Assembly: GCA_031278845.1 (NCBI GenBank)
Contig: JAITJQ010000037.1
Location: forward strand, 1 to 21,271
Direction: 5' to 3'
DNA from: Puniceicoccales bacterium
GTDB taxonomy: Bacteria > Verrucomicrobiota > Verrucomicrobiia > Opitutales > LL51
DNA length: 21,271 nucleotides
The position numbers and the translations under genes are program-made. Every line of letters starts with the position of its first letter. Position 1 is the stretch's first letter. Positions 6,813 to 13,878 of the stretch are shown here, one piece after another. The notes below the pieces were generated by a model. It ran no database searches, was not told the DNA's origin, and saw only the letters and a program-made list of their open reading frames with translations.

Positions 6813-9800
6813 GTTTCTGGAGGTGTTTCATTTGTTGGAAGCGGAACAAATTCGCAGAGGTATCGCTCATCGAATGCTTCAAAGCTGGGCATAAGAAGTG
6901 CAAATACGTCACAATGATAGTAGAGATCCTGGAGCCATTTTTCATCTTTGTTTCGTCTCCATCTCATAAGCTCTCCGTTTACTTCTGTTTGAATGGCATA
7001 AGTTGTCTCCGTTTCGTCCCCTTCTACTCTATCCCTATCAGGAAATCTTTCGGCTAATTGGGCGAGTGCTGTCCTTGCTTCGTCTGGGACTTCCGGTCGC
7101 TTGAATTGGAAGCCGGCATATTTAGCCATACTATCCACAAGCATCATCAATATGGCGGCTTGGCCTCTATGGCAGGTAGAAGATTGGCTCCAGGTATACA
7201 TGAATTTTTTTATCGCTTGTGTAAATGCTGCGAGGGCTTCTGGATCTTCTGGGTTTTCCTTCAAATGCTTTGCTGCTTTCATGATGTCCTTAAAAATATC
7301 ACTACCGACGTACAGCATACTTAGATGACTGTGTTTAACGGACCCATTTCCGTTTACGACACATCCAAACGGGCTTTGTTTTTGGTAAGCCCGATTCGTT
7401 CGTTGCCCTAGCTTTAGGGCGTCCCATTGACTGGAATCGAGAGGGTACGAATCGGCCGCTAACCATCGAGCTAAATAGCTTTGTGGTTCGCTAAATATAA
7501 AATTAAACTGTTCTCTTACGCAACTATTGTATTCATATAAAGGCTCATTCGGCCTAATTATGTCATAGTCGATCAAAAATACATCTCTAAACTGTCGGTT
7601 GGCCTGTGCTCTAAGTTTTTGCATAACATCGGGTGTTGATGGAGGAATTGAACGGAGCGGTATTTCATCATGTGGAAGTCCCTTGCGCTCCAATAAGATA
7701 CCAAAAATATCAGGAGTTCCATATGTCGGTGTCATTATCTCTCCAAAGCTTTCCATATTTTCCGAATTCGCTACCGCAGCGATAATTGCTCGTATTATCG
7801 TACTAAATTGTACAATTCTTTCGGAAAAAATTTGCATCTCAAAATCGTCGTCTAGATCAAATACCTGCCGTTCAAAGGCTTCGGCGATCAATTGTCGAAG
7901 TGGGTCAGCGGTTTGATTGAAGAAACTTTCATTTCCGTAGCCGCCGGGAGTCAGTGTTCGCAGATCGGCTTGTTCATGGCTTTCATTAATAAGTCTTTGT
8001 TTAATCTCTGCAAATTTGCTTGCGTATTGACTTTCATCTGTAATTTCTGGGAAAAATAAATCAATATAGACTTCCGCAATGTATTGGCGGCCATACTCTG
8101 CTTTATCGTCGATGGATTTTATTTTGTTTTGTATAAGCTCTTTAACTGACTGAGCGCTTCGGTCTACAAAAATAATTCTTTCCCTTTCTCGTCCGTTGGA
8201 TACATTTCTTAATTGTTTGGAAGCCCAGTCATAATGATCCACATCGACCCTTGTATGTGCAGTAGCTGGAGGAGGTTCAGGAGGTGGTATGGGCGATACT
8301 GAGTCTGCGGACGCAGCGAGTGGCTGAGTTTCTGGCTGGAATATTTGCTGTAATATGTTGATTTCGTCCGTTTCGGAATTGATTGGCGCAAACGTACAAG
8401 GGTATCTTTGATCGAATTTTTCAAAAGAATCCATATAAAGTGCGAATGTGTTAGCATGGTAAAATTCCTCAAGAAATTCTTCATTACTTCCTCTATCCGA
8501 TCCATAATATCGAGAACGATCTTCATAGTTTGGGTCATACTCTTCATTGTTTGGGTCATAAGTTTCGGCTAAATCTTCCAGCGCTGTTTTTACTTCCTTT
8601 GGAATTTTAGGGCTTTCAAGCTTGAAGCCGGCATATTGGGCTATACTATCTACGAGTATTTCCAATGTAGCGGTTTGGCCTTTATTGCAGGTAGTGGATT
8701 GGCTCCAAACATATATCAGTTTCTTCATTGACTGTGTAAATGCTGCAAGAGCTTCCGGATCCTCTTTGTTTTCCTTCAAGTGTTGTGCTTCCGTAATACA
8801 TTCTTTAAAAATATCACTACCGACAAACAACATGTTTAGTCGAGAATGCATAATTCCTCCATAAACTGATATAGCTCCATTTAACCGTGTATTTTTCTGA
8901 TCATCATAATCATCTGGCAGAGAATCAGGCCGTACTGCATCGCAATCATAGGGATCAGGAGGAAACTCATCGTCGCCCATCCATTGAAGAAAATAGGCCC
9001 GTGCTTCGCCAAAGGTATCACCGAGTGGATTTGAGTTCCGGCCTGTTGACGCTGCTTTAAAGAGTTGCGTATCCTCTAAGCCTTCCACTGCAGCGATCGC
9101 TGTTTGTGCCATCGTATTAAATATTACAAATTTCTCAAAAAAATCTTGTAATGCTTCGCTATCTTCCAGAAGTGCTTTTTGTGTAAAAGTAAAGATAATC
9201 AGTTGTCTCAGTGGTCCGACAACTTGATTGAAAAAGGCCGTGTCTTCGTAGCCTTCGGTGCTAAACGCGTGATGGCCAACTGGTCCACTTGGATCTTTAG
9301 TAAGCATTTCTTCAATTTGTTTAACTTTATTTTTATACTCCTCATTGCCCTGTTTAATTTCCGGGAAAAATGATTGAATATAAGTTTCGGCAATACATTT
9401 GAGGCCACACTGTTCTTTATCGGGGGAGTGTAATATTTTGTATTGTATACTTCCGATCTGTTGTACCCACCGCTGGTTCAGCCTTTCACTATGTGACTGA
9501 TTATAACTTATCCCCTCAACATTTTGTTGCATCCTTTTCGCTTGCAATCTTCCCCAGTTATAAGTATCTACATTTATCCTGATAGATTCAGCTGGTGGAG
9601 AAGCGGGTTCTGATGGAGATTCTGTGGGAGATTCGAGGAGCTCTATTGATTCTGCTGCATCGAGTATGGGTGAAGGGGATGATGAATCGTCTGGCTGTTC
9701 ATCGAGTGCGATACCTGGTTCCATTACCGGATCTGCTTCAGCGGAATCATCTGAATCTTCCCTATGATGTGGCGAAGTGGCGAACGCTTCAGAATGGCTT

Positions 9801-9988
9801 GTTTGCAGTTCGTGGTCCTCTAGCGGGACACCATTGGATTCAGGGGCAGCATATTCCGCTAGCGGAATCCTTTTTGCATATGTTTCTCCTAGACTTATTT
9901 GGCTGGCACTTTCTTGGGGAGGGCGAGGCAAATCCGTATCGAACTGTGGCCTCGGACTATCCGAAGCACTAGTTAATCTATTTGACAT
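6806..9988 (-). CDS. Two-domain member of the unrecognised paralogous family
   Basis: I do not recognise the family. The 1060-residue protein has a Ser/Pro/Glu-rich, probably disordered head (1-137), domain A (about 138-540), a Pro-rich linker (about 550-580) and domain B (about 580-1050). Each domain repeats the neighbour's landmarks: DTYNW 141-145 and DHYDW 584-588; FFPE 207-210 and 645-648; the block MLFVGSDIFKE 386-396 and MLYVGSDIFK 891-900; WSQSTTCNKGQTA 428-440 and WSQSSTCHRGQAA 933-945; QYAGF 451-455 and KYAGF 956-960; FDQRYPC 525-531 and FDERYLC 1039-1045. No signal peptide or membrane segment is seen. Domain B is nearest to the 515-residue protein; domain A is more diverged. AGGAG at 9995-9999 supports the start. 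Separate promoters suggest it is not strictly co-transcribed with its paralogue. Biochemical role unknown. Confidence 0.92.
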   Translation of the reverse strand: MSNRLTSASDSPRPQFDTDLPRPPQESASQISLGETYAKRIPLAEYAAPESNGVPLEDHELQTSHSEAFATSPHHREDSDDSAEADPVMEPGIALDEQPDDSSSPSPILDAAESIELLESPTESPSEPASPPAESIRINVDTYNWGRLQAKRMQQNVEGISYNQSHSERLNQRWVQQIGSIQYKILHSPDKEQCGLKCIAETYIQSFFPEIKQGNEEYKNKVKQIEEMLTKDPSGPVGHHAFSTEGYEDTAFFNQVVGPLRQLIIFTFTQKALLEDSEALQDFFEKFVIFNTMAQTAIAAVEGLEDTQLFKAASTGRNSNPLGDTFGEARAYFLQWMGDDEFPPDPYDCDAVRPDSLPDDYDDQKNTRLNGAISVYGGIMHSRLNMLFVGSDIFKECITEAQHLKENKEDPEALAAFTQSMKKLIYVWSQSTTCNKGQTATLEILVDSIAQYAGFKLESPKIPKEVKTALEDLAETYDPNNEEYDPNYEDRSRYYGSDRGSNEEFLEEFYHANTFALYMDSFEKFDQRYPCTFAPINSETDEINILQQIFQPETQPLAASADSVSPIPPPEPPPATAHTRVDVDHYDWASKQLRNVSNGRERERIIFVDRSAQSVKELIQNKIKSIDDKAEYGRQYIAEVYIDLFFPEITDESQYASKFAEIKQRLINESHEQADLRTLTPGGYGNESFFNQTADPLRQLIAEAFERQVFDLDDDFEMQIFSERIVQFSTIIRAIIAAVANSENMESFGEIMTPTYGTPDIFGILLERKGLPHDEIPLRSIPPSTPDVMQKLRAQANRQFRDVFLIDYDIIRPNEPLYEYNSCVREQFNFIFSEPQSYLARWLAADSYPLDSSQWDALKLGQRTNRAYQKQSPFGCVVNGNGSVKHSHLSMLYVGSDIFKDIMKAAKHLKENPEDPEALAAFTQAIKKFMYTWSQSSTCHRGQAAILMMLVDSMAKYAGFQFKRPEVPDEARTALAQLAERFPDRDRVEGDETETTYAIQTEVNGELMRWRRNKDEKWLQDLYYHCDVFALLMPSFEAFDERYLCEFVPLPTNETPPETT

Positions 9989-10058
9989 AATTTTCTCCTG
10001 ACGAATGAAGATTATATGAAAATTTTTACATATGAAAACCTTTTTTTATTTTTTCTAG
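9986..10058 (-). promoter_or_regulatory. Promoter and leader of the 1060-residue gene (conserved block)
   Basis: TATAAT (10011-10016 on the minus strand) is 23 nt before the ATG, the same distance as in the paralogue, with AGGAG (9995-9999) as ribosome binding site. Most bases of this block match 6684-6757. Confidence 0.65.
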
Positions 10059-10115
10059 TTTTTATGGGCGATATATTGATTTAAAACGCAATTTTTTGCT
10101 CGATTTCTTTTCTCA

Positions 10116-10658
10116 TCAATTAGGAATATACAGAAACAGTGGTTGAAGTTTTGCGTCATTTGGGTTATTTTTTAGTTGGTAGTAACGGTTCCTGATTTGC
10201 ATGGAAGATTTTTGATGAAAGAGAGGGGTGATTTGGGACCAATTGGGAGATTTTCTTTCAGCGATTATTTCGCGAAGGCATTGGTCTTCTTCCGGCGTCC
10301 AATGGGCTAACTGTGAGTTTAGGTATTTGTCGGTGGGGCAGGATGGGTTATTGGGTTTGAATTTTGAAAATTGTTCTACGAAGCGTTCTTGTAATACTTT
10401 TGCTGTTTGTTTTGGAAGCTCGGTTCCATTTTTAGCATTATATGTTACGACGTATTGGTTATACGTATCGGACAGATTTTCTAATAATTCGGGATTGGGA
10501 TTATTTTCTGGGAGCAGGCAATGCAATGCCTCGTGGCCGCATATGCGATAGCAAACGTCGCGCAGTATTTCATCTTCGGTTGGAGTCGCACTTCCATGGA
10601 TGGAATACTGGATACATGATAAATAGAGCAATGGTGATAGGATGTATTTTATTTTCAT
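10116..10658 (-). CDS. Secreted small protein with Myb/SANT-like domain
   Basis: From the ATG at 10656-10658 this encodes 180 residues. Residues 1-24 form a signal peptide (Lys-rich start, hydrophobic ILSPLLYLSCIQY, likely cleavage after HGSA). Residues about 119-163 match the eukaryotic Myb/SANT repeat: WTPEEDQ, then Trp120-x19-Trp140-x18-Tyr159, and a third helix MQIRNRYYQLK. This spacing is the Myb tryptophan pattern, with Tyr in the third position as in many protist Myb repeats. Several Cys in the middle could form disulfides outside the cytoplasm. An in-frame ATG three codons upstream (10667) is possible, and a much longer frame to 10769 also exists. The nearby TATAAT box (10674-10679) argues for the short forms. 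If exported and delivered to a host, it could bind host DNA; that is inference. Confidence 0.8.
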   Translation of the reverse strand: MKIKYILSPLLYLSCIQYSIHGSATPTEDEILRDVCYRICGHEALHCLLPENNPNPELLENLSDTYNQYVVTYNAKNGTELPKQTAKVLQERFVEQFSKFKPNNPSCPTDKYLNSQLAHWTPEEDQCLREIIAERKSPNWSQITPLFHQKSSMQIRNRYYQLKNNPNDAKLQPLFLYIPN

Positions 10659-10673
10659 AATTCTCATTTGGTG

Positions 10674-10700
10674 ATTATATTGCGTATTAACTTTTGGCAA
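10674..10700 (-). promoter_or_regulatory. Promoter of the Myb-like gene
   Basis: On the minus strand TTGCCA (10695-10700) and TATAAT (10674-10679) are spaced by 15 nt. Transcription would begin near 10667, leaving a leader of about 10 nt before the ATG at 10658. Confidence 0.5.
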
Positions 10701-10953
10701 CATTTTTATTGTTTTATTGAAAGTAAAAGGGCTACGTTTTTTTGCTTTATTGTTGAATTTTTTTAGCAAAAAAACGCACCAAAGGATCCATCCCGGGAAA
10801 GATATATTTTGCGATTGTCCGGTATTTTCCGACGGGTCTGTCTGTTGTACCTTTTCGATTATTCGGAGAAATAGTTTTAGAAGGAAGGTACCACTATTTG
10901 TGAGTTTTCTTTAGAATTTGTTTTTTGAGTAACGGGGTATTCGTCGCTTCCGT

Positions 10954-12107
10954 CTATTGCGAAGAGTGTGGGCCGCATCCAAAGTGGTGGCCAGGGCCAT
11001 GCCCGAAGCGATGGCCCAGACCGTGCCCGAAGTGATGGTCTGGACCATGTCCAAAGTGGTGTCCAAGGCCACGTCCAAAGTGTGGCGGCGGTGGGTGACC
11101 ATGTTCGCCATCACCGGAGGGGTGTCCAGGGCCGCATCCAAAGTGGCGACCAGGGCCGTGTCCAAAGTGGCGACCAGGGCCGTGTCCGAAGTGATGACCA
11201 AGGCCGTGCCCGAAGTGATGACCCGGGCCATGCCCGAAGTGATGACCCGGGCCATGCCCGAAGTGTGGTGGTGGGGGTGACCATGTTCGCCATCACCGGA
11301 AGTGGTGGCCAGGGCCGCGTCCGAAGTGATGACCAGGGCCGTGTCCGAAGGGGTGGCCTGGGCCGTGTCCAAAGTGTGGTGGTGGGTGACCATGTTCGCC
11401 ATCACCGGAAGTGGTGGCCAGGGCCGCGTCTAAAGTGGCGACCAGGGCCGTGCCCAAAGTGATGGCCAGGGCCGTGTCCAAAGTGTGGTGGTGGTGGGTG
11501 ACCATGTTCGCCATCACCGGAGGGGTGGTCTGGGCCGCGTCTAAAGTGGTGGCCAGGGCCGTGCCCGAAGCGATGGCCCGGGCCGTGTCCAAAGTGTGGT
11601 GGCGGTGGGTGACCATGTTCGCCATCACCGAAGGGGTGACCCGGGCCGCATCCAAAGTGGCGACCAGGGCCGTGCCCAAAGTGATAACCAGGGCCGTGTC
11701 CAAAGTGTGGTGGCGGCGGTGGCTGGCCATGTTCGCCATCACCGGAAGGGGTGTCCAGGGCCGCGTCTAAAGTGGCGACCAGGGCCGTGCCCAAAGTGAT
11801 GGCCAGGGCCGTGTCCAAAGTGTGGTGGCGGCGGCTGGCCATGTTCGCCATCACCGAAGGGGTGGCCTGGGCCGTGTCCAAAGTGGTGGCCAGGGCCGTG
11901 CCCGAAGCGATGGCCCGGACCGTGCCCGAAGTGTGGTGGTGGTGGGTGACCATGTTCGCCATCACCGGAAGGGTGGTCTGGACCGTCTCCTGCTTTATCC
12001 TGCAACGGAGGCTTAGTGGCCGATGGACTATCTGCCGAAATGTAAGTATTGCTGAATAACATCCCCGCTATTAGGGATGACATATATTTTAAGTGTATTG
12101 TTTTCAT
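10954..12107 (-). pseudogene. Signal-peptide gene with frameshifted His/Gly/Pro repeat array
   Basis: The start at 12107 gives a clear signal peptide (MKTIHLKYMSSLIAGMLFSN, cleavage probably after YISA). It is followed by repeats built from HFGHGPGH-like 8-residue units and GDGEHGHPPPP blocks. As written, the frame stops after 122 residues at a TGA near 11739, just after GPGHPFR. The same His-rich reading then continues in another phase, stopping again at about 11402 and 11293, both times after GHHFR. A further shift lies near 11275, and the array ends with CGPHSSQ and TAG at 10954-10956. Relative to the repeat phase this is three +1 shifts and one -1 shift. His density suggests metal binding or a surface/matrix role, which is inference. 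The cause could be real decay, phase variation, or assembly error in a GC-rich repeat. The 122-residue product may still be made. Confidence 0.7.
10960..11990. repeat. Nested tandem repeat array (24 nt within about 111 nt)
   Basis: A 24-nt unit (coding HFGHGPGH on the minus strand) is repeated within a higher-order unit marked by ATGTTCGCCATCACCG on the plus strand. The marker begins at 11101, 11283, 11392, 11504, 11615, 11729, 11841 and 11952, giving spacings of 182, 109, 112, 111, 114, 112 and 111. Units differ by point changes and by the number of CCA/CCG (Pro) codons. Spacings that are not multiples of three coincide with the reading-frame changes. Confidence 0.9.
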
Positions 12108-12115
12108 GAGTTGAT

Positions 12116-12146
12116 ATTATATTGTTTTTTATAATTTTATTGTCAA
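12116..12146 (-). promoter_or_regulatory. Promoter of the His-rich repeat gene
   Basis: On the minus strand a perfect TTGACA (12141-12146) and a perfect TATAAT (12116-12121) are spaced by 19 nt, slightly long. Transcription would begin within a few bases of the ATG at 12107, so the mRNA may be nearly leaderless; no Shine-Dalgarno site is seen. Confidence 0.6.
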
Positions 12147-12673
12147 TAAAATTTCTACTCCAGAAGTATTTACAAAAAGACAATAAACTTTATTTGGTTT
12201 AAAGCTCCATTTGGTCCTAACGGAAAAACAAAAAATTACTCAATTCGAAATAAGTTCCGGTAATTTTCATGATGTTGCTGGTGCTAAAAACGTACCGAAA
12301 AAAATGCCAGAGAATCGTTATCGGAAAGTTTCAATTCCTTTTTGGCTTTACGCTTTCCAAATTCCGTTCCCAAATTCCGGCTTTTGCCTCTTTTTCTCTC
12401 GCTATTTTTGCCTTTATTTTTCCCTCTTCATTGCGCCATCCGCGTAGTATATTCTAAAATTTAGATTTATTGTTCAGAAAAACAAAAGAAGTAATCATTC
12501 CGCCGAAATACCTTAATAAATTTCAATTTTCTTACCCTTAAAATAATTCGACAGTTACCAGTTCTATTCCAAAACTCGAAGGCAAAAGATGGCGCAAATG
12601 ACACGTCCGTAGCAACAGTACAACAATGGAATTATAAAGTTGCAAAGGAAAAAAAATTTTATGTCCTCGTATC
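12147..12673. other. Intergenic region before murG
   Basis: About 530 bases between the divergent His-rich gene and murG. No gene, tRNA or terminator is convincing. It is AT-rich. Around 12330-12450 the plus strand is strongly pyrimidine-rich and contains a short tandem CCAAATTCCG. The murG promoter must lie here, but I cannot single it out. Confidence 0.5.
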
Positions 12674-13771
12674 ATGAATATTCTCCTGGCTAGCGGAGGG
12701 TCGGGAGGGCATATGGCCCCCGCAATCGCAATTGCAGAACGCTTGACTAAACATCAATGCACCTTTATTATCAGTAATCGAAAGGTTGATGAAGCTTTTT
12801 CGAAAAAATATACCCAATTTTCCTTCATTAAAACCAATGCAATGCCACTCAAGGGTTCCCCTATCGCCTTTTTAAAATTTGTTACCTCTCAGGTTTCGTC
12901 TCTCCGCTTCGCTTTACGATTCTTAAAAAATCATAAAATTGACCTCGTCGTCTCCCTCGGTGGCTTTACTTCCTTCGCCTTCGTACTAGCCGCAAAAATT
13001 AGAAAAATCCCCTCCGTTCTTTATGACCCAAATGTAATCCCAGGAAAAGCTTTCCGTTTAGCCACTCAACTCGCAGACAAAATCCTCCTTCCCTCTTACG
13101 TTCCACCGAAATACCAACAAAAAAAGATCGAACGAGTGGGTTTTCCAATCCGCCAAGAGTTTATGGGTTTATCAAAGTCCGAAGCACGCGCGTTACTCGG
13201 ATGGCCACCATCAAAAAAAATTATCCTCGTCATCGGCGGTAGCGCAGGAGCAACGAGCCTCAATCGGTGGGCTCAACAGAATTTTATACATTTTGCTCAC
13301 CATAACATCGATCTCTATTGCATCACCGGTACCGAACTGAAAACGGAACAAAGTATCACCTTTGAAGATTGTACGCTTCATATGTTGCCTTTTTGTGAAA
13401 ATATGAATCCTGCGCTCCGGGCATGTGATCTCGTTATCGCCCGTGCAGGAGCCGGGACCATTGCGGAGTGTCAATTTTGTAAAAAACCAATGATTCTTGT
13501 CCCACACGGAGGTAGTGCCCATACTCACCAACTGGCTAACGGAAGACGGGCGGAACAGCAGGGAATAGCGATTGTCATCGAACAGGAAAATTTAGACATT
13601 TTAACTAACCGAGCCCTTGAAATTATCTCGAATCCAAACGTTTCATCGATGATGCAGCGTCACCTCGAAAAAGCATTTGTGCCGGACGCCGCTGAACAAA
13701 TCGCTAATATTATTGAAAATTTTCCAAAAAATAATACGCACAAGAAGTTTCAGCCTAAAAAGAAAAAATGA
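12674..13771 (+). CDS. murG: MurG, lipid I to lipid II GlcNAc transferase
   Basis: MurG adds GlcNAc from UDP-GlcNAc to undecaprenyl-PP-MurNAc-pentapeptide on the cytoplasmic face of the membrane, making lipid II. The 365 residues match the family length. The GT-B fold signatures are present: GGSGGHMAPA at 8-17 (donor/lipid-binding Gly loop), VSLGGFTSFAF near 93, PNVIPGKAFR near 119, LVIGGSAGATSLN near 180-192, and the C-terminal donor site ARAGAGTIAEC followed by PHGGSAHTHQLANG. The tail is Lys-rich (KKFQPKKKK). No good Shine-Dalgarno site precedes the ATG. It stands alone, not in the usual mur-fts cluster. Its presence implies that this organism still makes peptidoglycan precursors. Confidence 0.95.
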   Translation: MNILLASGGSGGHMAPAIAIAERLTKHQCTFIISNRKVDEAFSKKYTQFSFIKTNAMPLKGSPIAFLKFVTSQVSSLRFALRFLKNHKIDLVVSLGGFTSFAFVLAAKIRKIPSVLYDPNVIPGKAFRLATQLADKILLPSYVPPKYQQKKIERVGFPIRQEFMGLSKSEARALLGWPPSKKIILVIGGSAGATSLNRWAQQNFIHFAHHNIDLYCITGTELKTEQSITFEDCTLHMLPFCENMNPALRACDLVIARAGAGTIAECQFCKKPMILVPHGGSAHTHQLANGRRAEQQGIAIVIEQENLDILTNRALEIISNPNVSSMMQRHLEKAFVPDAAEQIANIIENFPKNNTHKKFQPKKKK

Positions 13772-13803
13772 TTCTCTCAGAAGACACTTAAAAAAAAGAA
13801 GCA

Positions 13804-13848
13804 GGACTCCGGCCGCAAAAGGAGGTCAAGGAGTCCATGACTCCCTTG
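13804..13848. repeat. Intergenic hairpin between murG and proS
   Basis: CAAGGAGTC (13827-13835), loop CAT, then GACTCCCTTG (13839-13848) form a 9-bp stem with one bulged C. An alternative pairing uses GGACTCC (13804-13810) with GGAGTCC (13830-13836). It lies between convergent genes, so a shared terminator is possible, though no clear T-run follows on either side. Confidence 0.45.
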
Positions 13849-13878
13849 CGGGGTATGGGCGGAGCCCCAGAGCAGCAA

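Noticed and set aside
5139..9988. Fic, ADP-ribosyltransferase or YopJ-like enzyme for the paralogous domain
   Set aside because: No HPFxxGNGR, no R-S-E or H-Y-E arrangement and no convincing His-Glu-Cys triad could be seen, so no enzyme class is claimed.
10659..10769. Longer start for the Myb-like protein (217 residues)
   Set aside because: The extra 34 residues precede an otherwise normal signal peptide, and the TATAAT box lies inside that extension.
10960..11990. CRISPR-like array
   Set aside because: The repeats are contiguous, nested and protein-coding in sense, with no unique spacers of constant length and no cas genes.
10957..12059. Plus-strand open frames with Val/Ala/Arg/Gly-rich repeats
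   Set aside because: They are the complement of the His-rich repeat array. The signal peptide, promoter and unit sense all favour the minus strand.
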